Shown here: in pieces, positions 1-10,436 of the stretch
How the letters are laid out: each line of letters opens with the position of its first letter
Numbering within the stretch: position 1 is the first letter of the stretch
From: Dissophora ornata
Lineage: Eukaryota > Mortierellomycota > Mortierellomycetes > Mortierellales > Mortierellaceae
Assembly: GCA_025201705.1 (NCBI GenBank)
Contig: MU616833.1
Coordinates: 4,764 to 37,869, forward strand
Length of the DNA stretch: 33,106 bases
Direction of reading: 5' to 3'
Made by a program: the position numbers and the translations under genes
Notes under the pieces: model-generated
The model's input: the letters and a program-made list of their open reading frames with translations, nothing else
Databases searched by the model: none
What the model was told of the DNA's origin: nothing

Positions 1-153
1 TCTGCGATGCTAACCCATTGCCCGCCGGTTGGTCTGGCGTGGCGTGGGCAGTCGTGTGGCGTAGATGGATTTGCATCCGTGCTGCCTTCAGTCTGCATCC
101 CCTGCTCCTAGTTGCACCCGTGCTTCTAGTTAGTTGCAGCGTCATTCTCTTGG

Positions 154-651
154 TTGACCATTAGGGGCTGGCGCTATGATGATGTTGAGCTTGGGATAAG
201 GGCGTATAGGCCACACTTCAGCCTCTCTGGCCCATGGTCACCTTTCAGCAATAGATTTAATCTGGCAAAATATGATATGATATACACTAACAAATTCAGC
301 GCACTTCCTGAGTCTTCCTCCGGCACGTCGACTGCACCGTCATCCGCACCATTGACAACCTCCTCGTCCGCCACCTTTGCCGAGTCATCGTCATCTTTTC
401 CCATTGAGTCCTCTTCCACGCCGGCCAAGACATCCTCCTCGTCTTCTTCCAGTTCTTCTATCACAAAGTCAGCAACATCCGGGAAAGGTGTTCGTCGGCC
501 TTCAATATCCTCGCAAGCAATCGCCGAGTCTGACTTCCAGATTGACTCATCAGCGTTTGATAAAGAGCTGTGTCAGGTCGGATCAGTAGACGTGGGCCAG
601 ATTTTTAACGACTTTCAGCATACGGCCGCGACTCTCGTCAATAAGATGTAG
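154..651 (+). pseudogene. Truncated copy of a serine-rich accessory gene (inverted-repeat arm 1)
   Basis: This reading frame has no ATG at its upstream end (it opens at TTG), is serine-rich (about residues 50-115) and ends in a conserved tail, QIFNDFQHTAATLVNKM. The tail and the preceding 60 residues are almost the same as those read from the minus strand at 1675-1347, so this is a second, inverted copy of one gene family. Here the frame stops at TAG (649-651), where the other copy has TCG and reads on, so a nonsense change is visible. No exon downstream on this strand continues the gene. I do not recognise a function. It is probably a dead fragment of a repeated fungal gene family. Confidence 0.55.
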
Positions 652-676
652 ATCAAGGCTACCACGAACAATATTC
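424..676 (+). repeat. Inverted repeat, arm 1
   Basis: This segment matches the reverse complement of 1347-1675 with only scattered differences. It lacks one of the two 75-bp tandem units present in the other arm. The arms face each other across about 670 bp. The boundary near 676 is abrupt: the match stops after the ACCACGAACAATATTC region. Confidence 0.8.
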
Positions 677-1740
677 AGGCGCACGTGCATCTTTTTCACG
701 TATCCACCTGGCTTGTAGCCGTCATTGTGTTGTACGCGGGATCCCTGGTCCACCTCGTTGGCCCACCCGAATGTGTATTCTGAATCCCTCGGGAAAACAT
801 ACGTCCAAAACGGGTCAAATGTAGTGTGAGCGAAGATATCTTCGTGCTCTTTATCGGAGGGCATGGCCTTCCGAGCCAGTTTGGTTGTCCTAGGTTTTCC
901 AAGAAAAGAAAAAGAATAAACCAGTGTACACACGACGTCTGACTGAAAGACCGACATGTCTTCACGTGAAATGATCTGAAAGAACGACCCACTTACAAAA
1001 CTTGGAAGAGAAACAATATCTCCATCTTGACGAGATCGTCGAATAGTTGAGTCTTAACTCGGCCTGTCTGCGCGAGTTCTCGCCCTAAGGCCAGGCACAG
1101 TACCCCTTGGTCTTCAGGCAGCTCCACCTGTTCGACAGCCCTGCTGTCCTTGATAAGGTTGAATGCGATGGGGCTTAATCCTTCTGGGGCCTTGGCAGTC
1201 AAATCGAAAATGTAATTTGCAGCGCTGTGTCAAAAAACAAGAGAGCGCATGTATGCATGTGAGTGAAAAGCGAAAGAGCGATGCCACAGAGAGGTGCATG
1301 TCGTAGCGCAAACTGCGCACTTATACATTAACTTACAGAAAATAATGAATGTTGTTTGTGGTAGCCTTGATCGACATCTTATTGACGAGAGTCGCGGCCG
1401 TATGCTGAAAATCGTTAAAAATCTGGCCCACGTCTATTGATCCGATCAGACACAGCTCCTTCTCAAACGCTGATGAGTCAATCTGGAAGTCAGACTCGGT
1501 GATTGCTTGCGAGGATATCGAAGACCGACGAACACCTTTCCCAGATGCTGCTGACTCTGTGGTAGAAAATCCGGAAGAAGACGAGGAGGATATTGAAGGC
1601 TGACGAACACTTTTCCCGGATGTTGCTGACTTTGTGGTAGAAGATCCAGAAGAAGGCGAGGAGGATGCCTTGGACGGCGTGGCAGTGGCCGTTGGTTTTG
1701 ACCAGCTCTCAAGCAGCTCAAGACTTTCCTCGTTGCTTGA
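583..1740 (-). pseudogene. Broken serine-rich accessory gene, inverted copy 2, with chimeric 3' end
   Basis: Three exons can be read on the minus strand: about 1740-1337, 1224-997 and 889-583. Both introns (1225-1336, 890-996) have GTAAGT donors and keep phase. Exon 1 encodes serine-rich sequence with two 25-residue tandem repeats, then the QIFNDFQHTAATLVNKM tail, then NNIHYFLAANYIFDLTAK across the splice. Exon 3 contains EHEDIFAHTTFDPFWTYVFP and later NDGYKPGG. The 5' end is missing: an in-frame TAA lies just upstream in sequence belonging to the Fanzor-like relic, and no ATG follows it. The last ~30 codons (676 down to 583) read the antisense strand of inverted-repeat arm 1, so the native C-terminus is lost. 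The KP(D/G)G pattern recalls repeat-rich fungal families with a restriction-nuclease-like core, but that link is a guess. Confidence 0.55.
1347..1675 (-). repeat. Inverted repeat, arm 2, with internal 75-bp tandem duplication
   Basis: This is the reverse-complement partner of 424-676. It contains two diverged copies of a 75-bp unit (25 codons) beginning with a serine run and ending in GKxVRxxSI. Arm 1 has only one unit, so either a duplication or a deletion followed the inverted duplication. Confidence 0.75.
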
Positions 1741-2010
1741 GGCTTTTATGGCGTTCTTTTATACGTTTGAAGAAGTCCGGTATTGCATTTGGCTCGGTGC
1801 GGTCCCTGGGCTACATCGTGGTTGGTGTGAATGAATACTATACTTCCAAAAGTGCCCTGTGTGTGAGAAGTTTGTGACTCAAGTGGAAATCCGGCTCCTG
1901 TGCTGCCCACACTGCAAGGTCTTTATGCATAGGGATGTGATTCGAGGCAATCAACAACGGCCTGCCTCTATCTGCAGCCCGTGGGCAAGGATGGTTCTTA
2001 CCCTTGGATA
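1741..2010 (+). pseudogene. Relic of a Fanzor/TnpB-like RNA-guided nuclease (C-terminal part)
   Basis: One frame reads GYIVVGVNEYYTSK up to about 1850. After a one-base slip in the A run at 1848-1852, the next frame reads KCPVCEKF, then about 16 residues later CCPHCKVFMHRD (HRD at 1928-1936). After a second slip near 1965 the sequence resembles LYLQPVGKDGSYPWISE. A YYTS-x-x-CPxC element followed by a second CxxC and an xHRD is the zinc ribbon and RuvC-III aspartate region of TnpB and its eukaryotic Fanzor relatives. The usual NAAxNI residues after HRD appear deleted. Only the C-terminal part is present and it has at least two frameshifts, so it cannot make a working protein. It begins where the minus-strand serine-rich gene is cut off, which suggests insertion into that gene. 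The family call rests on motif recall; no alignment was made. Confidence 0.6.
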
Positions 2011-2652
2011 TCAGAGAGGACCAGAGGACCAGAGGCAGCGGGCCATCCGTCAATACCGCGTCGAGCCAATAGTGTGCTGCTGGAGAGCAGCCTCGCCAGA
2101 GGTGCAGACAAGTTAGTTAGACCAGTATTATTTTGAGTGTTCTTAATTTTATGTTGTCGCGTTTTTTCAACTTTTTTGACTCGTAATCTTTCATGCAGTC
2201 TGAGACTCGAGAAATTGAAAGCTGATTTCTGAGCGAAGTTGCAGGACTTTAACCACACAGGATGCCCATTCATTTTCCACTAGAAAATTCTTAGCGCCGT
2301 TTTCTAGTCCTACTTTGCCTGCTAGTGTGGTGAAGCATTAGCCGAGAGCGCTGCAGCAGGTTAAGAACTTAGTGGGGTTGTAGTAAGTGGTATTAGTCGC
2401 AAGACTATTAACGACGGCGTCAATTCAGGGGAGGTTGCAAGCTGGGTATAGTCCCATGGCTAGAGAGTTTATTGGGGACGGAGGAGGATAGTGGGATAGA
2501 GGTAGCTGCGAAATAAATAGAAGTACAGAATATTGTGGAGCGTCGGTTAAGAGATGCATTTCGTTGACGAGGCATTGTCAGAAAAAAAAGCAATCTCAGT
2601 CCTTTTCTACACGGTGCTTTTATTATTTTTGGATTTCAACTACAACTTATTA
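2011..2652. other. Intergenic, no gene seen
   Basis: No convincing coding sequence was found. The first ~100 bases may still belong to the Fanzor-like relic. A perfect 8-bp inverted repeat, CTAGAAAA / TTTTCTAG with a 12-base loop, lies at 2280-2307. The remainder holds the 3' flank of the RNA polymerase III subunit gene. Confidence 0.5.
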
Positions 2653-5600
2653 CTATGGATCAAAGAGCAATTGGCGGCGTGCAGGGATGCGATCCCTGGC
2701 ATCGTCTCTCTTGATCAGCTTGAACAGACCAGTACCAATTGACATTGGAATACCCATAATGATACACTCGGACACTCCCTCGATTGCATCTTTCTTTGAG
2801 TACAACGCTGCCTCGAACAAGTGATCCGTCGTCTTCTCGAAAGAGGCCAACATCATAACACTGTCCTTCATCTTCGCAATACCGAAACGCGTGATACCTA
2901 AGACCTCTCCCTTCGATGTCATGATATCTCCAAGCAACATGACGTGGCGTGGATCAATCGTCAGTCCGTGAGAGTCCATGACACTCTTGATCTCGTCCAG
3001 GATCGTTCGTCTCGCTGCCTCGATACCCAACACCTTCCACACCTCCATGACGTGGTTTGAACGCGTCTGTGTGCCAACAACTCCCTCCGTATTCATCAGT
3101 TCGCGCAGACCGTAACCCTCCACAAGCAACTCCTTCTTTCCGCCACTTCCCTGGATCTCGTTAATGACCGCGCGGTTGACTTGTGGAAGACCCTTGACAA
3201 TGATCTCGGGCAACGCTCTCTTGAGCTGCTTGATCGCATAGTACAGTCCTGCGGGATCCTTCGATTGCACATAGATGCGCAAACGGTCTGGCTTGTGAGA
3301 TTGCACATTGTTCGTTCCAATCTTGAGCTTTGGTGCCAATCCAATGGCCTTAGCCACCTCGTCCAAATCCGTCTCAAGCTGTAACCGACGAATCGCCTCC
3401 ATGTCCAGACGCACTCCAATGTAGCACTCGTCTGGCTTATAAACCTCCTCGATGAATTCAGCAATATCTCCCAGCATCGTCTTCTCGATCCTTCCCTTGA
3501 CAATGCGCGCAGCTTTGACATCCGTATTGTTGACCAGACGTGTTGTAATAATTGGGGTCGTGATTACCTTGGCGGCGTTGATAATTTCCTTAATACGGGG
3601 CACTCCCAGCGTAATGTTCATAGAGGCGACACCAGCAAAATGGAAAGTTTTCAACGTCATCTGTGTACCGGGCTCTCCAATCGACTGAGCTCCGACAGCT
3701 CCGACAGCGGACGCGGGCTCAATCTTGGCCTTCATGAACTTGTCCCAACAGACATAGAGGAATCGCTCCATTTGACGCTCTGTCACCGACAGCTTGTTGT
3801 TCACAACCTTCTTGATATCCTCTGGAACATCCTCATCCATGTCCATGTCATCATACTCCTCGCCAGGATTGTGCTCTCCTGACATCATATCGTACGCTTC
3901 ACGGATATTCTTCAGCTTTCCAGAGATATGAGTCTTGATGTACATCAGTAGCGAATCAATAAACTCCTTGGAGCAGTTCTTGGCCCAGCGAGGTGACGCT
4001 ACAGTCTTCTCGGCATATTCAGTAATCTGGTATGGCAGCAATCTCTTATCGTTCTTCGTGACAGGTAAGACATGAAGTGCGCTAGCAAAGTTGCGATCGA
4101 ACAGGACTGGCGTTCCATTGCCTTCGAGGACAGCGGGATCCAGACCATCACTTCCGTATGTGAACTGAATGATGGCGCCAACAGAGTTTCGAACAGAAAG
4201 ATCGTAGTGAGTCGTCAGATCCTCTAGAGCCTTCATCAAACGACGCTGCATATATCCCGTTTCGGCGGTCTTGACAGCAGTATCGACCAGACCCTCACGA
4301 CCGGAGACAGCGTGGAAAAAGAACTCCGTCGGCGTCAAACCGCTATAGAAACTGTTTCGGACGAAACCCTTGGCCGGTGGAATCTTTGAGTTCTTCAAGA
4401 AATGCGGCAGGGATCTGTCCTGGAAACCGTTGGGGATACGTTTACCGCTGATAATTTGCTGACCGACACAAGCAACCATCTGAGAGACGTTAATCTTGGA
4501 ACCTATTAGGTCGACGAAAGAAGGAGGACGTAATAATTGGTCAGACTCTCCCGAATAGTACCATCAAACGTATCCCTTATAAGATACCTAGATCTCTGCA
4601 ACTTACCCTTCGAGCCACAGGTTGCCATGATCAGGGGCGAGTTATACTTGTTCAGCTCCGTTAAACAAATATCTCCGACCTTGTCACGGACTTGCGAAAG
4701 CTCTCCAGAAATCAAAGCCTCCAATGTTTGTTCAATATCGCATCCAGGCTGGTTCTCCAGTTGACCGTGCAAGGAGCGGTAAATCAAATCGTCGCAGTGA
4801 GCGTACGCATTTCTAACGAGGTCGTCCTTCTTCGAGGCCAAAATTTCACCGGGCTGGACATCGTTGATACCGATCGAGAATCCAACCGTTCCCAACCAAC
4901 GCGCACACAGTTTGGCTAATCGATTCATACATTGAGCTGCCTCGATTGAACCGTAGTCGCGCATCACGATATAGAAGAGTGAGCTCTTGTTACCGTCTCC
5001 GACAATCGACTTGTCCAAAACACCGCACATGATCTCACTGTTGTAGATCACGAGATAGCCGTCGTTCCTGCACATATCCATGACGGGGCGCTTCACCTTG
5101 TCGTATGAGCGAGTTTTGGCCTCCAAATTGACGAGAACCTTCGATTCCTTGTTGGGCTTGAGCAGGACACTGATGATTTGCTTGCCTGTCCATCTCTGTG
5201 CAGGCTTCAAAATCGCGGGAGGTGGAATCTCAATTTTGAGCTCTGCGTCGCCGAGGTATGAGCAAATCTGGACGAACTGTGAACGGTCATAGAACAGATC
5301 CTTCTGCGTGATAAGGTACGAAGCTGTGATAAAATCCTGAATGGCTGCAATCAGTGGTGTTCCATTTCTAGGCGTCACCAAGTTGTTCTTCACTCCCATC
5401 AACTCGATAGCTTCCGTTCTAGCCTCCTCCGTCTGAGGGACGTGCAAGTTCATCTCGTCTCCGTCGAAATCGGCGTTGTAGGGGTTACAGACACATTCAT
5501 TGAAGCGGAATGTGCGCCACGGTCGGATCTTGGCGTAATGAGCCATAATGGAAAGTTTATGGAGTGAAGGCTGACGGTTGAACAGGACAACATCGCCGTC

Positions 5601-7682
5601 ACTCAAATGACGCTCCACCAGATCTCCGACCTGAATTTCCGCTGCGATCTGAGCCCTATTGCCAAACTTGAGCGACTTTTTCATATTGCTGGATCCCAGT
5701 GTGACATAGTTGGCACCAGGATGGACTTCTGTTCCGTTGTTGATAGCTTTGCGCAGGCGTTCTATATTGTGATTGGTGACGCGCTCTGGGTACGTCAGGT
5801 TCTTGGCAACCAACTCAGGGACGGCAACCTGATCGATGCGAAGATTTGGATCGGGTGAAATAACTGTACGTCCGGAGAAGTCGACACGCTTTCCAGACAA
5901 ATTTCCACGGAAACGACCTTGCTTTCCCTTCAGTCTCTGACAGAATCCACGCACTGGCTTTCCCGGCTGCAAGTTAGAAATTCCTGGGAGTTCGGAGTTG
6001 ATGTACATGGCTACGGAAAGTTGCAGGAAATCCCATTGTTCCTAATAGCACACGCATTCGGTTAGTGTCCAGGAAACATCTGAAGCATCTAGGGATCTAG
6101 GGAAGTCTTTTTGTTTTTGTTTTTGTGATTACAGAAGACGTTGTCTCTTACCATCAAGTTATGAATAGCGATGCCCTGATTGAGACCAGCTTGCATGTGG
6201 GCATTTGTAAAGATCACTTCCGTCAATTTGACAGTGATATCATCCTCGTTACTGGCGCCATCCTGTTGAACCGAAGGACGAATACAGACAGGCGGAACAG
6301 CAATATTTTGCCACAAGTACATCTCGGGCCGTCCATTATCGGGGTGCATACCGAGCAGTTCACAGTCCTACGAAGAATCAAGAAAATGTGGATCAATCCG
6401 CTGTTGTGTTGTAGGAACACCCAGCTATCATATGTGGCTCCAAGAACCTCCGTCCTACCTCGTCTGAAATCGCTTTAAACAGATTCAGGACTCTCAAAGG
6501 GTTCATGTCCTCTTGCGCCTTTGAAATATGGGATTTCATCTCCGGAGCTGCCTCGAGTGCGTTGTTGAACGATAATTTGAACTGTTCATATTCGTCCGCG
6601 ACCTTCTTTGCTCTGTATTTCTCGTGTACAATCCTGAGCGCACCAACCTTCTTGACCGTTCCTAGAGTTGCAGCCATGGCATGGTAGATAGATGTAAGCA
6701 TAGATGCTCTTGGCCTTTGCTACAGTTTGAGTTGAGGAACAGTTGAAAGAGCTTACCGTTTGTCCCCTCGCAGTATGGGCAGTGCACAACTTTCTTACAC
6801 TTGTCGTTAACAGCCTTAACGACATTCTTCCTCGTCAAGTTTTCCAGATTTGGGGCACGAAGTTTTCTAAGATATGTACGACGATCTTTCTCTGATAACA
6901 GGACTCGACTGCAGGTCTGAAATCGAGTTGCATAGGACCACCATGTTAGTCTTCCCTCTACTTTCCACATAACGACAAACTCAAATTTCTTGTGTCAGCT
7001 TGCTGGCCGTTGTCCCATACCTTGCAAATATTCTGTAAAATGACAATCGCTGCTCGGAAGTATCCAATGTGAAAAACTGGTAGACACAGTCTAATGTGGG
7101 CAAAATGTCCAATACAGTCCTGCTGCTTCAATCCACATGTCTCGCAGGTAGCCATCTTGTCAGATGTACCCTATAGAATACGGGGTGAAGATATACTGTT
7201 TAGAACATGACTCATTGCTACGCCTCCGGATCCGCAGCAGCTCAGCATGACCAGCACCGCGTATCTAGCCTGGCAGGGAACACGAAATTGACTCGGAAAT
7301 AACGCAAGGCGCAAGTCCCGGTAACACATCCTTACCAGCCGCAAGTCGAGCATTCCATATTTGACTGGCTGGCGGTCCTGGACCGTGTACAGATCGCGTT
7401 GAGTGACCTCAAACTCTGATACATTGACGATCTCCTGAGGCGAAAGAACTCCAAACTGGATTTGCTTGCTGTAGGTTTAAGTACCAATGACAGAGAAGAA
7501 AATAGGTATGGTGAGGCAAGGATCGGAATAAAAGCAAGAACACCCAGTTGAATATTTGGTGGCGAAGAACGCTTTCCAACTTCAGTCGCTCGTGAAATAA
7601 ACAGGGAGATAATTGCCGTGGAAGTGGTCGAGTCAATGAATTACATTTTCTTTGGCGCCTGTTCAAGAACTTGTTCCTTCAT
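2653..7682 (-). CDS. RPO31: DNA-directed RNA polymerase III largest subunit (RPC1/C160)
   Basis: This is the catalytic subunit of RNA polymerase III, the nuclear enzyme that transcribes tRNA and 5S rRNA genes. Eight exons: 7682-7645, 7468-7336, 7170-7021, 6916-6757, 6661-6459, 6367-6152, 6041-4607, 4502-2653. All introns are GT-AG and in phase, giving 1394 residues, the usual size for the family. The start is the ATG of [19 protein letters not shown], matching the family N-terminus. The zinc-binding CETCG...CIGHF lies near residues 66-79 and a second CPYC follows. The metal-A loop NADFDGDE has its aspartates at 491, 493 and 495. The bridge-helix and trigger-loop region includes [20 protein letters not shown]. 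The gene looks intact. A tRNA gene, a class of Pol III target, lies 5.6 kb away; I attach no meaning to that. Confidence 0.97.
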
Positions 7683-7899
7683 CCTGTGCGAATGGGCGAG
7701 TTAGTCCACAAACGAATGAGAGAGATGTCCAGGTTGAAGGCGCTATGCACTGAAGCTTACAAAAAAAAAGAGCTGCTCCTCCCATACTAAAAATCAAAAC
7801 ACAGACTGCTGCAACCCAAGGTGCTTTGCAAGCCACTCCAATATGTAAGTCACGTGTACCGCGTTTAATTCTCTAGACCTTTCGCGTCCATTATCACGT

Positions 7900-9279
7900 C
7901 TAAAAGAGTCGGCGGGGTCGCCACTGAAAAAGTGCTTGAGCTGATGGAGGAGTAGACCGAGAGTTTTCAGATGGATTCAACCCAGAATCCTCACTTTCGC
8001 GGGCAACATCCTCGAACTCCTTCAGATATTCGTTATACAAGTCAGGATGATGTCTTTGAGTGGTGTAAGGATCGACTAAAATGTCATATGCATATCCATA
8101 GGGCTCTGGCCGGTAGTTGGGTGCCGTAGGTAGGTTGTATTGACTTGTCTGCACCATTTCTGCTGGTATTTCATGCATGAAATACAACGAAGGATAGTAT
8201 ATGGGATTACTTGGGAGCTGAGGATGCACACAAGACGGAGCAGTCTCAACCTGCGGTTGGACGGAGAGCATGACTGGATCGACAGTAGAAACCGTAGGAT
8301 AGTAGAGGGATTGGTAGGCATCGCTGTCTGCCGGAAACTCGACATGGTCGCCACTATCAAGTTTGAAAAGCATGATGTCAGCAGCACTTCAGTGAACGAC
8401 CCCCCCCCCCCCAAGGACTTCCACTGTCAAGGAAAACGCACCCGATGGTATTATTTGTCTCAAGCGAACCGCCGACCAGAGCCTCGATTGACAACCCTAA
8501 TGACAGACTCCGATGGCTCAAAGTCTGTCGATCAAGGTTCGGCTCGCTTCGATCAGACGGCCCTTCATGGTCATTCGACGAATGACTGGAGATCGCGCAG
8601 TCCTTTGCTTTTGAACCCCCCTCGGAGTTCACCAACGCCTCGAAACTTCGGCTTTCCGAACTGTGTATCGGGTGCCTAGCTTTGTAACTCCTAGAGCTGT
8701 CATCATCGCTAGGGTTTTCGACACTCTGAGGAAGGAAGGGTTTGTGCAGCGAGCTTTGCTGCGGAGTGAAATATGCTGACATGACAATAGCTTCCTGTTG
8801 GTCGTTTCTCCCTTCAGACAGCCTGGAGCCCGCCTTTTGGTTAAGGAATGCGTCCTCTGAAAACTCGTCTCCTATGTTCAAAGACGACAAAGTCAAGTTT
8901 GTGGTTTGCTGAATAGATGCATTCGTGGTTATAAGGACAAGCCAACTTAATATACGAGTACCTCCTTGAACGACTGTCTTTCGCGAAGCTTTGCCTTTCC
9001 TGAAGATCCCCAGTCGACCCGATCTCCCAGATATCTGTCAGAACACACCGAAGAATGGAGCGTTAGACATAGGACACTTGCAAAACGCTGACGAGTAAGT
9101 ATCCCAGGACGATAGCTCTATTACAGTGATCCTGTCCCTCGACAAGTTTGGAGATGCAAATTGCTACAGTTTTGGTTTTGCAAATGTAGAGCCAGAGGAG
9201 AGAGAACACTTAGGCTCAGTTCGATTTTAAGACAACAGATTCGTCAGAAAGGGTTAACAGCGACGTATCTTACGCTCAT
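7900..9279 (-). CDS. Unrecognised 333-aa protein with a GIFRKGKAS motif
   Basis: Five exons join in phase: 9279-9274, 9163-9125, 9034-8962, 8871-8442, 8353-7900. Introns are 88-110 bp, and introns 3 and 4 have branch-like CTTGAC and GCTGAC near the acceptor. The predicted N-terminus is MSQFASPNLSRDRIT, followed by GRLGIFRKGKASRKT and DEFSEDAFLNQ. The middle is a serine- and charge-rich low-complexity stretch. The C-terminal third is rich in tyrosine and proline and ends in ALFQWRPRRLF. The first coding exon is only ATGAGC. The join to exon 4 could instead use an unspliced reading through 8872-8961, which is open but has a hydrophobic, intron-like translation. I do not recognise the family. 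The basic GIFxKGKAS block and the end motif look like short conserved peptides of a scaffold-type nuclear protein. That is inference. Confidence 0.6.
8400..8412. repeat. Run of 13 C
   Basis: This homopolymer falls inside the proposed 88-bp intron (8354-8441) of the orphan 333-aa gene. Its length is a likely sequencing weak spot, but it does not affect the spliced model. Confidence 0.9.
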
Positions 9280-9430
9280 GATAAGCGAGCTCTGGGTTAT
9301 GATCTTGCGCGGTTTATTACTATCTGACTTCGCTTGTTTGTGATTACGCGCGGACTCCTTGTTAGAAATATGATGGTGGGCAAGGCTTCGATTGTAGCCA
9401 TTGTCGACGCGCTTCCGTTGCTGCTGTTCG

Positions 9431-10237
9431 TCATTTATCTCGCACAGAGGTCTCCTCAACTTCTGCTCGCGGTGTCTTCTCGGATCGTTTGGCTGACCGA
9501 AGGCGTGCTGATCGTCTTGGTCTAAAGAGCTCCCGGTTATGATCGATTTTGGCTTTACTCAGGTCAGTGAGTTCAGATGTGAGGTATTTATAGCGCCGCC
9601 AGGTACTGGTCATCTTAACATCTACAGCCAGTTTCATACCTGGTGCGCCATCTAGAGCAACATAGGGTTTCTTGCCGGTCGCAGGCTTTGTAGATCGGCT
9701 TCCACGGCGCTTTCGAGCAGAGGTGGGGGTTTTGCTTGGCTGGTTGATGTCCAGTTGCTGAATCTCGAACTCAACATCAAGTACCTGCTTTCGCTTTTTG
9801 GCAGCCTTGGGATCGCCCTGTGTCTCTAGCGCCTCTGTCGTGGGCCTGGGGTTGTCTCTGTACTTTGTGCCGTCAACCACCGCTGGCGAAGCACCATGTC
9901 GCCTCCTTGGCGCTGTTGGAGCTGTGACATCATTGATTGAAGGTCGAGGGACTTCCGGGCTTTCTTGCGATCTCCGCTTCCTCTTACTCTTATGACTTTG
10001 TCGTTGTTGACGGGAACGATCAAGATTGCCTTGATTTGTATCCATAGGTTTTGTAACCGCTGGTTTAGGGCCGCGTTTAGGCGCGGATTTTTTTGGCTTA
10101 AGACTCTCAAGAAACTCTTTCACAAAGTCTCTGTCCTTGTCCAGTTGGCTATGGTGCTTTGTGTGTTTGGCGAGGTTAGCGAGGTTCAACATTTCAGAGG
10201 GACAGCGCGTCAAGCTGAGCAATTCGTTCTGTGGCAT
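9431..10237 (-). CDS. Unrecognised basic, disordered protein (268 aa)
   Basis: Single open frame from ATG at 10237, the first ATG after the MUS81 stop. It begins MPQNELLSLTRCPSEMLNLA and ends RAEVEETSVRDK. The N-terminal 45 residues look structured (leucine-rich, then a charged helix KDRDFVKEFLESL). The rest is lysine- and arginine-rich with AT-hook-like KRGPKP and several bipartite basic stretches such as KSKRKRRS, typical of a nuclear or DNA-associated protein. A short ordered-looking segment, TSTWRRYKYLTSELTDLSKA, lies near residue 220. A plausible splice acceptor (CATTTCAG) 11 bases upstream of the ATG hints at a 5' UTR intron. It might be spliced to the next gene downstream, but that gene has its own ATG and this frame ends in a stop, so two genes are preferred. 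Function unknown. Confidence 0.55.
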   Translation of the reverse strand: MPQNELLSLTRCPSEMLNLANLAKHTKHHSQLDKDRDFVKEFLESLKPKKSAPKRGPKPAVTKPMDTNQGNLDRSRQQRQSHKSKRKRRSQESPEVPRPSINDVTAPTAPRRRHGASPAVVDGTKYRDNPRPTTEALETQGDPKAAKKRKQVLDVEFEIQQLDINQPSKTPTSARKRRGSRSTKPATGKKPYVALDGAPGMKLAVDVKMTSTWRRYKYLTSELTDLSKAKIDHNRELFRPRRSARLRSAKRSEKTPRAEVEETSVRDK

Positions 10238-10436
10238 GGCGCAATGGAGCCTGAAATGATTGCAAATGAATGCGAGCACGTCCACCCAGCCAATGCCAAA
10301 ACGTCAGAGATTAAAAAACACGGGGGCAGGGTCTGTGCGGAGGCCGCCAATACAAAAAATATTCTGTCTCACGAATTCTCAAACTAAAAGAAACGAGTAT
10401 GGGTATTGTGTAGCGACGGTCAATAAAACAAGTGCG

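Noticed and set aside
174..464. Acidic open frame on the minus strand opposite the serine-rich frame
   Set aside because: It is the antisense of a serine-codon run (TCC/TCT gives GGA/AGA); no independent support.
8076..8414. Alternative minus-strand frame starting in the G run (MGGGGS...)
   Set aside because: The in-phase 88-bp intron with a branch-like GCTGAC explains the junction better than a homopolymer length error.
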